Below are positions 14,983 through 26,542 of a stretch of DNA of 64,000 nt, piece by piece. The DNA comes from Callipepla californica brunnescens (Eukaryota > Chordata > Aves > Galliformes > Odontophoridae): positions 57,160,733-57,224,732 of the forward strand of contig JALIRH010000002.1 in assembly GCA_023055505.1 (NCBI GenBank), given 5' to 3'. The notes beneath the pieces are model-generated. The model did no database searches. It was not told the DNA's origin and worked only from the letters and a program-made list of their open reading frames with translations. Made by a program: the position numbers and the translations under genes. Numbering within the stretch: the stretch's first letter is position 1; every line of letters begins with the position of its first letter.

Positions 14983-15852
14983 AATTTAAGTGATAACTCA
15001 AACTGTAAGTTGCAATTCTAAACAAGCATTCGAGCACCTGTTTTAAACAGTACCGTTGTAGTTTGTTATTAGAATCCTGGATTTTTTTCCTTAAAGCGCT
15101 TGCTACTAATTTCCTGTTGTGTCACATTGTCATCAATTTTGTTTTACGAATATATATAACATAACTGAATTCTGACAGGACACTGACAATGCTTAAGGAT
15201 CTCTGGGTTGTAGGTTTACTACTTTCCATTCTCCCTTGCCTTGATAACTGATACTGCTAATCGGTTAAATGGATGGTGTAACTGTTCAAAGCAGTGAGAA
15301 ATACATGTGAAATCACTCATCTCCCATGAGACAAGCAGCTGCTCTTCTTCACTACTGATACAGCTGAGATATGTGAACCTAGGATTGCTGGAGCAAGTGC
15401 TCATCTAAGACAGTTTCAATAGTCCTGTCCTCTACTTTTATAGCTGCTGACCTGTATTCATATGTTCCTCAGGCTGCTAGAGGTTATTTCCATTAAATCC
15501 TGCCTATTTAAATTTTAAAATTTTCTTTTTCCTTTTTCATGGCTTCTAAAACTGAATCTTCAAAATGAAGATTCTTTTCATTTAGGGAGGAAATGGGGAA
15601 GAGCAAAGTGAACATTTACTGTGACAGATAGGCCAATAACATAGTGCAGACAGAGCAGAGCAGCTAGAGGCAGACACATCTTGATGTGACTACTCAGCAG
15701 CTGTGACAGTGTGGTTACGTCTGTCTGGGCATCCCACTCTTCTACCCTTGATAGCTTCCAACAATTCCCATCGCTTACGTAAAAGAAAATGTTTGTGAAG
15801 AGACAGCTTATAATTCACACTGTGTGATCAGACTGAAATATAAGAGAATACG
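14983..15852. other. Intergenic DNA, no gene seen
   Basis: AT-rich sequence without supported exon, repeat or RNA gene. Confidence 0.55.
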
Positions 15853-16283
15853 AAAGGGCTACAAACATGGGGAAGGATCTTGAGGGCAAGATGTGTGAGG
15901 AGCAGATGAGGTCCCTGGGTTGGCTCAGCAGAAGAGCTGAGGGGAGGCCTGATGGCGGCTGCAGCTCTCACAGGGAGCAGAGGGGCAGCGCTGAGCTCTG
16001 CTCTGTGTGACAGCCACAGGGCCCGAGGGAACGGCATGGAGCTGTGTCAGGGGCAGCTGGGGGTTAGGGACAGCTCTGCACCACAGGGCGGTGGGCACGG
16101 AACAGGATGCACAGGGCAGTGGTCATGGCCCCCCAAGCTGCTTGAGTTCAATATGTGTCTGGGCAGTGCTCTCAAACATGTGGCCTGAGCACATGTGGTC
16201 TCTTTTTGGGTGGTCTTGTGTGGAGCCAGGAGCTGGCTGATACCTCTGCGTCCCTTCCAACTCAAAATATTCTATGATTGCAT
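15853..16283 (+). mobile_element. CR1 LINE fragment with intact 3' end
   Basis: About 430 bp match the 3' part of CR1: 'ctgaggggaggcctgatggc', 'gggcagcgctgagctctgct', 'cccgagggaacggcatggag', then 'cccttccaactcaaaatatt' and the terminal 'attctatgattg'. This is the 3' UTR and the last part of ORF2 of a 5'-truncated insertion. Open frames here on both strands are by-products of its GC-rich sequence, not host genes. Confidence 0.92.
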
Positions 16284-17261
16284 CATTCAATGAAGTTCTA
16301 GCTCCTGGATCCTGGACATCTGTCCTAAACTTGAGGTATCTGAAGGGATGCTGTCCATCAGAATATGAAAAGCACAATACCTATTTCACCAAGAGCACTT
16401 TCAACTTCACTTTTATGTTGCTCACAGAACTCCGTGTGTGCATAATAGCATAAGTAAGGGAGGAGAGGACTAGTTCAGTACCACAGCCGTGGGAAGGGGA
16501 TTGGCTCAGTGAAGCCTGCAGAAGTGGCCTAGTTTTAGCTCAGATGTGGTGGGTAGGAGGAGTCACAGGATGACAGCCTTTGCTAAAAGCATGTTCTTTT
16601 AGTTAGAATAAACTTTTAACCTAGACCTCTGAAAACTTAAATATTACTAATTTTACAACCACAGCCTCTTGTCCTTGGGTTATGTGCTGGCAGCTGTGCT
16701 GAACTTCTAGCACAGTTCTCTCAATGGCAAATCCCAGGTGGTTTTAGAGAGCCTTCTTAGGATTAGGAGACTGTGGGTTAAATCCACCAGAAGCAGATGT
16801 TTTCTTCTGAAGATGGAAGAATGAAATAGCAATTTTTTTTTTTTTTTTTTCACAGGGCGAAACAGCTTCTGCTGAACATGTTGGAAATCTGCCACAAGGT
16901 CTATGCAGCAGCTGCTGTGAAGTAGGGGGAAATGGTAGAGCTGGAAATTGTGATGAGCAGCTGCAGAATTATTTTTTACAGCTGTCTCATGTCTTTTTCT
17001 TTTTCATACGCGTCTTTTTATTTTTGTTGTACTTACAAACAATTTCTCACGATAAAATGCCACTTCTGGGTCCGGGGCATGGGATGAACACTCCCAAGTG
17101 ACAAGAAGATTGCATGTTTTTTGCAGTGAGCTGCCTGGAGTGCAGTTCCACTTGGCTAAGAGAAAACAACAATGACTTTGCTGTGCAAAATACATACAAG
17201 AAGCAGTAACTGCACTTTTGGAAGACCCCTGGACATTGATACTGCTGAGGACGATTCAGGA
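16284..17261. other. Intergenic DNA with an 18-bp poly(T) run
   Basis: A pure T-run lies at 16,833-16,850. I saw no poly(A)-tailed element next to it on the minus strand. Nothing else is recognised. Confidence 0.55.
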
Positions 17262-17512
17262 GAATGCAGAAGAAGGGAAGATGGAGCCAAGCTCTTTTCA
17301 TTAGTCCATATTGCAAGGACAAGAGGCAATAGGCACAAACTGGGACACAAGAAGTTCCACCTGAACACCAGGAAGCACTTCCATGCAGATGATGGAGCAC
17401 TGGCACAGGCTGCCCAGAGAGCTTGTGCATTCTCCTCCTTGGAGATCTCCAGAAGATGCCTGGCCAAGGGCTTGGGCACCCTGCTCTGGGTAGCGCTGCA
17501 GCAGTAGGTTGC
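17262..17512 (+). mobile_element. CR1 LINE fragment (second subfamily type)
   Basis: The run 'aggacaagaggcaataggca', 'acaagaagttccacctgaac', 'caggctgcccagagagcttg', 'ttggagatctccagaag' and 'cttgggcaccctgctctggg' follows the CR1 3' region, of a subfamily type different from the 15.9-kb copy. The final target-proximal repeats are not clear. An open frame of about 110 codons crosses it and should not be read as a gene. Confidence 0.85.
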
Positions 17513-20175
17513 ATCTGAAAATATCTATGCATAACATTCAGTGAGTTTCTATTGGAAAGCTTCTGTCCCTTGAACTGTGCTTATCAAGTTCTCATCCTTA
17601 CCTCCTAAGTATCACCCAAATAAGGTTACTACCATGCCATGGCAGAAGTATTACATTTGGACCATTGAGATCTCCAAGTCTTGTAGGGGGATGTCTGTGT
17701 ATACTTTCTATGTGCCACCTCTACAGAAGAGTTCTGTCAAAGTTCAAAGGCCAGTGCCAAAAAAGTAGTGTTTCACAGAACTGTGATAGAAACTCATTAT
17801 GTTGGTTCTTTGAAGATGCTGGTAGAAATCCCAGGCAAAATTAAAATGCTCTGGTCTTTACAAGAGCAGTTGGAATACTGCGATCACCTTTGGATAATAG
17901 GAAAGAGGATAACTATACAAAATTTTTCAGAAAATGTTTTAAGTAGAAACTCTATAATCTTTACATGCAGATTCACAGTTCCCTCAGATATAAATTCTCT
18001 CCTGAATCTCTCAACACATATGATTTTTCACATATATTATTATTAAAGTAACAATTCCTCATTTTTGCCACATTTCCATACTTCAGTCATACTTATGACA
18101 TGCTGAAAATTGATATTTTTCCCCCACTGGAAACAGACAGAAATCCGTTTACTGATACAGAAACATGAAGTCAGGATTCAGAAAGATATCTTGTCATCAG
18201 TTCTATGTCATAACACTAACCGCACACATCACTTTAGAAACCTCTGCATATAAAGTGAAACTGCTCCAGGATTACACAATAAAAAGACTTCTGGCATACT
18301 GTAGAAGAAATAAAAGCAATGCTCAGTCACCAAAGGCAGTTTGCCATCATCCACACCTTCATCATCTTAAAACAATTCAAAGTGTGCACTGGAGAAATCC
18401 TCACCTATTACTTAGAAGTGACTCTGGAAACAAGACAAGTTTTTAGGCTCCCTTCAGTGTTACTGCACACAATGAATAATCTTAGAATCAGTGTACTCTC
18501 ATGAGAAGGTGAAACGTACCCTGAAATTTCTAGTCTTTTTAGACTATAATATTTTTTATTACGTAACTTTCAAATCGAAGAGTTATCAGTTACCTACTTT
18601 GTTGTATCCCACAGCATACAATCTGAGCAGTTAGATGGAAGTAAGCACACTTGAATTTATTCAGGCAGATACTAGAATATTCTGCTTGCAAGCAGGTATT
18701 AAAGATTTTATTTTGCCGATGAGAAGCTTCAATCATTTTAAAAGTCTTTATCATCATGTATATATGTATATGATTCAACAAAACAAAAACATGAGGGAAA
18801 CTGCCATCCTTAACTCATCTCTTTAGTGCCTGAGTACATGTCCACTAGATAGAAGGGCATCACATATGGCTACATATGAAATTTTAAACAGGTAGAATAG
18901 CAAAATCTTTATAGGGATTAATTTTATCTGAAGGTCTTGGAAGTAGAGCAGAGCTTTTCTGGGAGGCAGCTAATGTATCTTCTTACTTTTCAGCAGCAGC
19001 CGAAATTCTTTCCATATGAAGTTTACAACCAAATGAATGAAATTTGGGGTTCAGGATTCAATCACTCAAAAATTTCTGTAGGACTAAGCACTCATATTAC
19101 ATCTCTCAGTTATTTTTAGCCTACAGAAAAGAAAAGGAGTTTCCATTCCGGAGTTTTTGCAAGAAGTGCTTTACCTCTGCTGTCTCTCAGTCTCAAGCCT
19201 TTGTCCTGGCTCAGAGGGATCCCAGATCTCTTTTCAGTTCCCTCAAAAGGCCATAATTCTCTGTGCAGTACGTGGGGGAGAATACATCAGTGACAAAGTA
19301 AGCCCCTCAATGGCTGAAGTTCTCCTTTATTTATAGAACACTGAGCCTGCTATGAAATTTCCATAAAGCTCTTGGAAAGTCAAAGCTTGAATTACAGAAA
19401 CCAGAAGGGCTGGTTTGTTTCTCTCCTTCCCACAGTACACTGCATGTTTGCAATAAAACATATTGACTTCAAATAGCATAACTATTTTCTGTTCTTGTAG
19501 CCCTACATGAAGCTTTTGAAAGGTTTCTTTCTTGCATGCCATTTCCCTCACTGGGTTACAAATGCAGAAATAAAAGTGTGGGAGAACATCAGTCTTTAAT
19601 AGGCAATGGCTCAGATAGACGCAGCTCCACACCCATGACCTTATATTTCAAATATGCAGCTCAGACTGGGCACAGAAAACCAGAAAAAAGGGTATTATTT
19701 CCTAGTCTTTGCCTTCAGATATTTTTACAAGATTTCAATCCCTCAGGCGGACCTCCAGCTTGAAACAAGGTTTAGTCAGTAATAGGATTGGTTGGCGTTG
19801 CTTGACCAAGCTCATCCCGGTAGTTTTTGAAAGACTGATTCAGATTTCTCCATGGCTTTCTGACAAGTAAACGAAAAAAACCAAAAACCAAGTCCCTTAA
19901 AATTAAGAACAGAGTGTACTCACTACATAAAAAGAAAAAAAATTCTGCCAGGAGGGAGCACTGGCACTTTAAAGCTCTCATCAGTCATCAAAGACTGCAT
20001 CAGAATTCTCCCTTTCTTGAACATCATTTAAACCTATTTCTGCTTTGCTAAGCACAGACAGAAGCAGACTTGCTCAAAATATGTTGTCACTAACACTACA
20101 GCTCAGATGAGAATTATACTTCTGAAGTGATCCTGCCGGTTGTGCCTTGTTGCTACATTTTTATTTGTGTCACAG

Positions 20176-20279
20176 ATATCTTGGAGCGTTATAAACTGCA
20201 CCTTCCCAAGGTTCCCGAGTGCATCTTCCTTTTGGATGAAACTGAACCAAACTATGTGTGTCAAGAGCATGTGAAATGA
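20176..20279 (+). other. Candidate 3'-terminal coding exon, unrecognised
   Basis: After the acceptor-like 'tttttatttgtgtcacag' an open frame encodes about 34 residues containing 'LERYKLHLPKVPEC' and 'FLLDETEPN' and ends in TGA at 20,277-20,279. The same frame stays open about 28 codons upstream without an ATG. Composition looks like real protein (acidic, few rare residues), but I know no family that matches and no partner exon was found. It may well be chance. Confidence 0.15.
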
Positions 20280-20502
20280 GCTCCAGCCACTGCTGGGTAC
20301 TCATTCTGGGTGGCTAAACAAAGCAAATTTTATAATTGGGGAGGGAATATGAGGGGACATTGTTATTTAGCTTAAAATAGGGCTGCATTCATCGGTCCCC
20401 ACTAGTGTTGAGGTCATCCCTGGTAAAACAAAGGGACAGCTGGATATGTGCGTCAGTTATTTTTGGCTTCTGAAACAATTAATTTGAATTATAAGGAGCT
20501 GG

Positions 20503-20727
20503 GTGCAAATTAAAGAGGCGTATAACAGTCTTAATTCTTTTTTGGAATTAATGACTAGTCTGTTAGCCCTAAGAAGGATGAACAAGAAGATGGAAGACAT
20601 CTGTTCCAGCAGAATCTGTGAGCTGCATTGTTTTCAGTATTTGATCAGAAGAAACATTCAGGCCCTCCATGTTTTACAGAAGCTGCTAGAGACTTTTGAA
20701 GAGACTCTGATCATTTACAAGAGCTAA
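20503..20727 (+). other. Unassigned 74-codon open frame, predicted helical
   Basis: The frame opens with a GTG codon after an in-frame TGA and ends in TAA. It would encode a largely helical peptide with regularly spaced Leu/Ile ('LHVLQKLLETFEETLIIYKS' at its end). There is no clear promoter, acceptor or family resemblance. It lies about 220 bp downstream of the candidate terminal exon. Most likely a chance open frame, possibly a decayed coding relic. Confidence 0.12.
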
Positions 20728-22440
20728 GAGATCAAAGCTAGATTCACTTCTTGCAAAACACAGAGCCCCTGCTCTGGTTAAGGCAGATGTGAGACTTGCA
20801 TGGTTATGGAAGAGGACAGAAGCTCACTTGGACCTAATTCAGTCCAGAGACACAGAGAAGCATGATGAAATTAAACATTTCAAAACAAAATTATGCCTGA
20901 GACAGTAAGCTGTGCCCAATGCATAATGCTGCACCAAAATTTCAAAGCCTGCCTGATTATGTGCTCTCAAGAACAATTCTGTGCAAGAGCAAATCTTGTT
21001 TTAGGATGAGTCAGAAGGCAATGAAGTTTTCTCTGCAGAGATCTGTGCAGCTTCTTTCTGCTTCTCTGCAGAGAGTGGCATGGTCTTGCACGGATGGCAT
21101 CTGGTAGAAACTGGGAGGACTGCAGTATCAAGAGATGCAAAAAGTGGGATGTCATGCCCAGATGAGACCAACTGTGTTAAAACTACTGTGAGGATGTAGG
21201 AGAGCAGTGTGCTAAAAAGAAAATTACTCCATATAGCTTTCACAGGGTACAGCCTTCAGTGACACAGACAGATTCTGTGCTATGAGAATGCATTTCAGAA
21301 AATCTCATTTGTTTCTTTTGGGTGCGTGAGTAGTGAGGCTGGCACTTCCAAGCTGTTAAGGGCTGAGGACAGTTCAAGGTCCTTTGCCCGTGATTTGCAG
21401 CACAGTCTCACATTTAATATGACTTCAAAGATGTTGAGAAATCTCAGTCTTCCCATTCCTTGAATAGGCAACTCCACTAGCCCATCTATGTGCTTAATAA
21501 CTAACAATCTCCTTATCTGGCTTACTTTCCTAAAACAAATTTTTGAAGGGAGACTCATGGTTGGTTGTTCTGTGAATCTGCTCTGCCCTGCTCACAGGTC
21601 TGCAGGGTTACAAACCCTCTCTGATCATTTGTTAATGAGTCATTACTAGTGACCGTCTGTTAATGTGAATAAATCACTGCTTCTTAGTCACTCTTTGTCC
21701 AAATAAAGTCTGTTCTGATAACAAAAATGTTACAACCAGCCAAGAATCAGTGAGATAAAATTAGAACAGTTCTTTCTCAGGCCTGCCACAAAAGCAGGGC
21801 TTAGCTCCCTCTGACTGTGTCTCTCTGATCCTCACTCCAGTCCTTTTGTTTCCTCTCCCTGTTTCATTTTAGCATACCTGACCACTTCCTACCCTTTTTG
21901 TTTATCACTGCACGATTGTATTTCAGTAAGATTTTAGTGTATTCAGGTGGCTAGGAACAAAAGGTCAGCACTTAGTACCTGTGTAGTTTTACTGAACTGT
22001 GACTTTCCACCATAAAACTGGCACAAGGTTAGTTTGAGAATTTTTTTAGTTTCATTAGCAAGGAGGAATTACCTATTCACTTCTGGACAAGGTTAAATAG
22101 CTGACAACGGCTACAGGTTAAATATTAAGCCACTGGTCCTTCAAGTAAGAAACTGTAGTTGTCTTCAAAACCAACTTGAAACTTGGCACTGGTGCAAAAC
22201 CACTTTTAATCAGCACAAGGGAGTTGTATGCATCTTGAGCCAGACTACACTTTCTTGTACCTTCACACAACCTTGCAAGAGTGAGAAAGGCATAGTTCTG
22301 ACTGTCATAGATTACAGTTTGAAAAACTCAGCATATTTTTTTTACCAGTGTATGCTTGCATTATATTCAGCAGTACTAAAGATGCAATCACATGAGGTGG
22401 CTGAGCTGACTTCATAGTTTGCTCTTGCTAAAAACAACAT

Positions 22441-22501
22441 CCTCTCTCTCTCCATCTCAATCTCTCTCTCCATCTCCCTCTCCCTCTCCTTTTTCTCTTT
22501 T
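22441..22501. repeat. CT-rich pyrimidine microsatellite
   Basis: An imperfect (CT)n run with interspersed 'ccat' and 'ccctctcc' units. A purine-rich strand lies opposite. Confidence 0.9.
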
Positions 22502-22589
22502 TACTTCTGTCGCTTTCAAGCACTCAGCTGGCTCCTCTAAAGGTCACACATGACCACACTAGCCCATGGAAGAGCTTGGGGACATGGGG

Positions 22590-22815
22590 TAAGCAGGATG
22601 GAACCAGGATAAAGAGAGGGAGCAGGTCTATGAAGCACTGAAACAGCTCAGAGAGGTGGCAGATGCCCCATCCCTGTAGACACTCCAGGTCAGGAAGGAT
22701 GGGGCTCTGAGCAACCTGATCTAACTGCAGGTATTCCTGTTCATTGCAGGGGAACTGGACTAGATAACCTTTTTAGGTCCCTTCCAACTCAGACCATTCT
22801 GATTCTATGACTGTT
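22590..22815 (+). mobile_element. CR1 LINE, 3' end fragment
   Basis: The segments 'agaggtggcagatgccccat', 'ggatggggctctgagcaacc', 'ggactagataacctttttag' and 'gtcccttccaactcagacca', then 'ttctgattctatga', form the 3' end of CR1 including its terminal short repeats. The 5' boundary is approximate because divergence rises before 22,620. Confidence 0.88.
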
Positions 22816-23535
22816 TCTGTCATCTCCTTGAGCTGCAGGATCAGCATTGCCTATCTGATCAGCTTGGACCTTTGGTGCTCCGCAGTTGATTGACTTCTGG
22901 AGTGTGTGATTCTGGCATTTTAAAATCTTCTTTTTAGTTTTCTTTTTCCCTAAAATGATACTGAACCCAGAATTGGTACCCTAAAACCTATCAGTGTAAG
23001 GCACTGGGTCACCAGCCATTTCTTAAGCCCTTCACACACCCAGGACATGCTTGCAGTTCACTTTCCTTTCCTGTTTTTCCTCATGTGGCTCTTTGGTCTG
23101 CCTGAATTCCAGCATGTGATGACTGACCTGCTGAACATTCACCTGAGTGGAAGCACGCGCTCTAATGCATCGACCAGCTGAACCACCAGCCCCAGACCAG
23201 CTTGATCCAGTTTAGTTCTTAAAATGCTCTCGACAGTATGGTTCAGATCAGAGGCAAGAGGCCAGGCTGTCGTTTCTATTGGTGGCCACGAGCTACATTC
23301 TGTGTGCTATGTGGCTTGAATGAGTAAGTCATGCAGAGAGGCTGAAAGGCAATGGTCACGAGATGAAAAGAAGTAGAGACTGACTCTTTTAATCACACTG
23401 AACACAAGAAGGCTCAAAGTCACATGCAACTCACATTGACTCAAAGTCATATGCGTTACCTTACTACAGTTGTGTTCAAATTCGCTTTCTGAAGGAAAAG
23501 GTTGAATGACATAGGATAGCCAAGAGGGAACATAA
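22816..23535. other. Intergenic DNA, no gene seen
   Basis: No supported feature lies between the two oppositely oriented CR1 copies. Confidence 0.55.
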
Positions 23536-23704
23536 GAATCACAGAATCACAGAACAGTAGGGGTTGGAAGGGACCTCTAGAGATCACTGAGTCCAACCCC
23601 CTGCCAAAGCAGCTCCCTAGACCAGGTTGCACAGGTAGGCAACCAGGCAAGTCTTAAACGTCTCCAGAGAAGCAGACTCCACCACATCAGATCATTTATA
23701 CAGT
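23536..23704 (-). mobile_element. CR1 LINE, 3' end fragment (minus strand)
   Basis: On the + strand it reads 'aatcacagaatcacagaaca', 'ggggttggaagggacctcta', 'gtccaaccccctgccaaagc', 'ccaggttgcacaggtaggca' and 'ctccagagaagcagactcca', the reverse complement of a CR1 3' end. It starts with the terminal repeat units. Confidence 0.9.
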
Positions 23705-26245
23705 GCCTCAAAACAAACATAGTACTGTCTGTGTGAGTCCTAGTGTCTACTAGTTTGAGTTAAAAAAGATGCTTTCAATTCATTTACTTAAACTTACACT
23801 GAGAAGAAGAGAAAAATTCCTAGAGAAGAACTGTCCGTGGACTTTGTGCAGCGGGGAAAAAAACCTAGAAACTCAAACTTGTAATGTTTTATAAACAGCA
23901 ACTATCATAGCTTTGATTTTGGTAGCAGATACTTGACTATGAATGTTATTTTTTTATTGAGGGCTCCCTTTTATAGTATTTTTGTGGACTCTAGTGCAAG
24001 TGTGAAAGGTTGCAAGAGGTGACTGTGGATGCACTTCTTTCCAAACACAGATGTCCTGTGATGTCTGCTGGACACATCAGCCTTGGCTTCTGGGGTGGTG
24101 ATTGCAACTCCATGACTGCTTTTTCCAAAGTAATACTCCATTTAATAATGCAAATATGGTCCCAGCGGTGCAGCTTTACAGCATACTGACTAATCTCTGC
24201 CACGGCAGGGTGCTGAGAATGAGTTTCTGTGGGAAGCTGTGGATATGCATAACAAGCAGCTATCCCCAGCAAAATCTTTTTAATCAGGAGTCTTTCTCAG
24301 ATCAATTCAGTTAAATGAGTTCACACATTATAAACAAAAGAGTTCAAATCTCTGATCTGGGAAAAACACCATGTCTGCTCTAAAGTTAGACAACACTGAA
24401 ACAAGTAGGCATCCTGGCACTAAGAGTTGACTTCTATGCTCATGTTCATGACAATAAAACCTACATAAACTCTGTGCTGTCATCTGTTAATGTACTTAGA
24501 ATATGTGGTATTGCACTGTGTACATGTGCTTCATTTTCTAACAAGTCCCAGCCAAAGACTCTGTAGGTTTCTGTCAGGATATTTCAACCAAAATTTAAAA
24601 TAAATAAATAAATAGCAAAAGAGATGTTTTAAAAAAGGTTGTTTCCTGTAGGCTTCTGGAAGTTAAGAAAGGTTGCATGTATGGGAAGGATTCTGAGTGC
24701 ATTTTTGATACAAATCTCCCACTTCCCTATTCTTGCTGTCTATCACTTCATGTCATGGAGTGGTCTTCATGTTTACAAATGGGATTCCTCTCAGAAGCAA
24801 TGAAACAGGGAGATATTCTTCAAGGATGTTTCTCATGCACTTCTGCCATATGCTGTCGTACAGTCCATGTAACAAGATAAAGGGTGCTCAAAATTTCCCT
24901 GATATGTGGGTCACAGAGACTGTGATGCCATGCTCCCCTCCACAGCTGAAGCACTGTTAGTCTGCAGATGCTTGCTAATACAGACTTGGCCATCAGTGCC
25001 CTTGCCTGAGGGTTCACACATTATTAAATGCTGAGAAATCTAGTCTTCCACAAAAGCATGATTTTGATGATTGTGCCTTCTTGATGAGGTCAAATAGCTT
25101 CCAGTTCAAATTCAGGCAAAATATTGGTCAAACCAACAGATTTTCACAGAACTATGTGTTTAATAGAAATAGCTCAGCTGCCTATGTTGAAACTATATGA
25201 ATACAGCTGCTAGCAAAACTTGGCCTGGGAGTGTGGACCATTGCAGTTGGTTCTTGTGGATAAAAAATCACTTCAGCAATAAAATTTAGTCTTTGCAATT
25301 TTGTATTCCCTCAAGGATTTAAAATCAAATGTTATGGCATTATAATTAGACAAGAGATTCAGTAAGTAAAAATGACAATTTTGCCTTTGATGGCCACCCT
25401 GAGTGCCAAGACTCATAACCCTTTAGAAATATAGGTATAATGCGAGTATAATAGACCAATATTTTATTCAGAAGATCACCACAAAGGAAATGAATGCAAG
25501 TTTCTTTATATGGCTACTGGCCTGACAATATTTTGCAGACATACCCTGAACGCAGGTGCACCTTTTCCTTATTTGTCTTGCTAGGGACAAAGTCTCAGTG
25601 AAAATAACCAAATAAATTCCCCACAAAGATAGATGTGGAAGAGTGAGATTTGTTTTTCCCATGTCTGTTTCTATGTAGCTTATAGAGGTCAGAGCAGTCA
25701 GTCATAAAAATTCAGATGCTATTCTGGTTAAAGTCACTTTGTAAAAGGAGCTGGAAGCAACTTCTTTCATTTTTTACTTTTCCGCTTTTCTGAAGTAGGA
25801 AAGATAAGCTATATTTATGCCAAAGATGCAAAGTAGATAAGCAGAATCAGTTCATAATTTCTGCCAACTTCTAACACCATTTCAAATACTATCCCCCTAG
25901 AATTAGACATCAAACGAGTTTTGCAAAAATCTAAGTCTCTAGAAGTCATCCCTTCAGTTTTTTATTGCATGCTATGTGCCTGGGAGACAAACCCCATAGG
26001 AGAACATCACAAATGTTGTACAGTTGTACTGTTACACGCACAGTGGCTCATGCTTTGGGATGGAGGCATTCCAATCTCACCATGGAAATCAAGCATAGAA
26101 AATCTGTTTTCTTCTGTTAAAAGCAGTTTTTGCCTGGGTTTTATGAGAATAAAGAAATGATTCATATTTTCTTGCATAATTATGCAGTAAAAAATTTACT
26201 TATTACAAAGCTAAGACTGAGTTCTCTGATGTGGGAGTTTCACAA
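23705..26245. other. AT-rich intergenic DNA, no gene seen
   Basis: A short (AAAT)n run lies at about 24,598-24,615. Open frames at 23,991-24,272 (minus) and 24,677-24,960 (plus) overlap on both strands and show no family features. Confidence 0.55.
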
Positions 26246-26542
26246 AGCAAATCAGCACAGGGCCAGCGCTGCCAGCCAGGAGAGGGAAAGGATTGTCCCA
26301 CTCCACTCTGTACTCTGCAACTTCACCTCAAGAACCCTGTTCAGGTGCCACAATATGAGAAGGACATAAAACTACGAGAGAGTTTCCAGAAGAGGGCAAC
26401 AAAAATATTGAAGGACATGTGAGGAGCGGCTGAGGTCCCTCGGTGTGTTCAGCACAGAGCAGAGGAGCTGAGGGGAGGCCTGATGGCAGCTGCAGCTCTC
26501 ACAGGGAGCGGAAGGGCAGCGCTGAGCTCTGCTCTGTGTGAC
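26246..26542 (+). mobile_element. CR1 LINE internal fragment lacking its 3' end
   Basis: The matching segments run in CR1 order: 'atcagcacagggccagcgct', 'gagagggaaaggattgtccc', 'cacaatatgagaaggacata', 'gtgaggagcggctgaggtcc', 'gaggggaggcctgatggcag' and 'ggcagcgctgagctctgctc'. The match stops abruptly at about 26,542, before the CR1 3' UTR. Loss of the 3' end is unusual for this element, which is normally truncated at the 5' end. Confidence 0.88.

Larger units (their letters stand above)
17513..22440. other. Intergenic DNA with two unassigned protein-like open frames
   Basis: Mostly AT-rich and featureless. An open frame ending at 20,279 follows an acceptor-like 'tttgtgtcacag', and another helical-looking frame runs at 20,503-20,727. 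Both are listed separately and neither is recognised. No donor-acceptor pairs link them convincingly. Confidence 0.5.

Noticed and set aside
17047..17532. 161-codon minus-strand open frame, the longest in the window
   Set aside because: It largely overlaps the reverse strand of a CR1 fragment (17,262-17,512) and shows no protein family features.
24100..24140. 'ttccaaagtaatactccattta' resembling the end of an avian mariner-type repeat
   Set aside because: The similarity is limited to about 20 bp and no matching inverted end or body was found.
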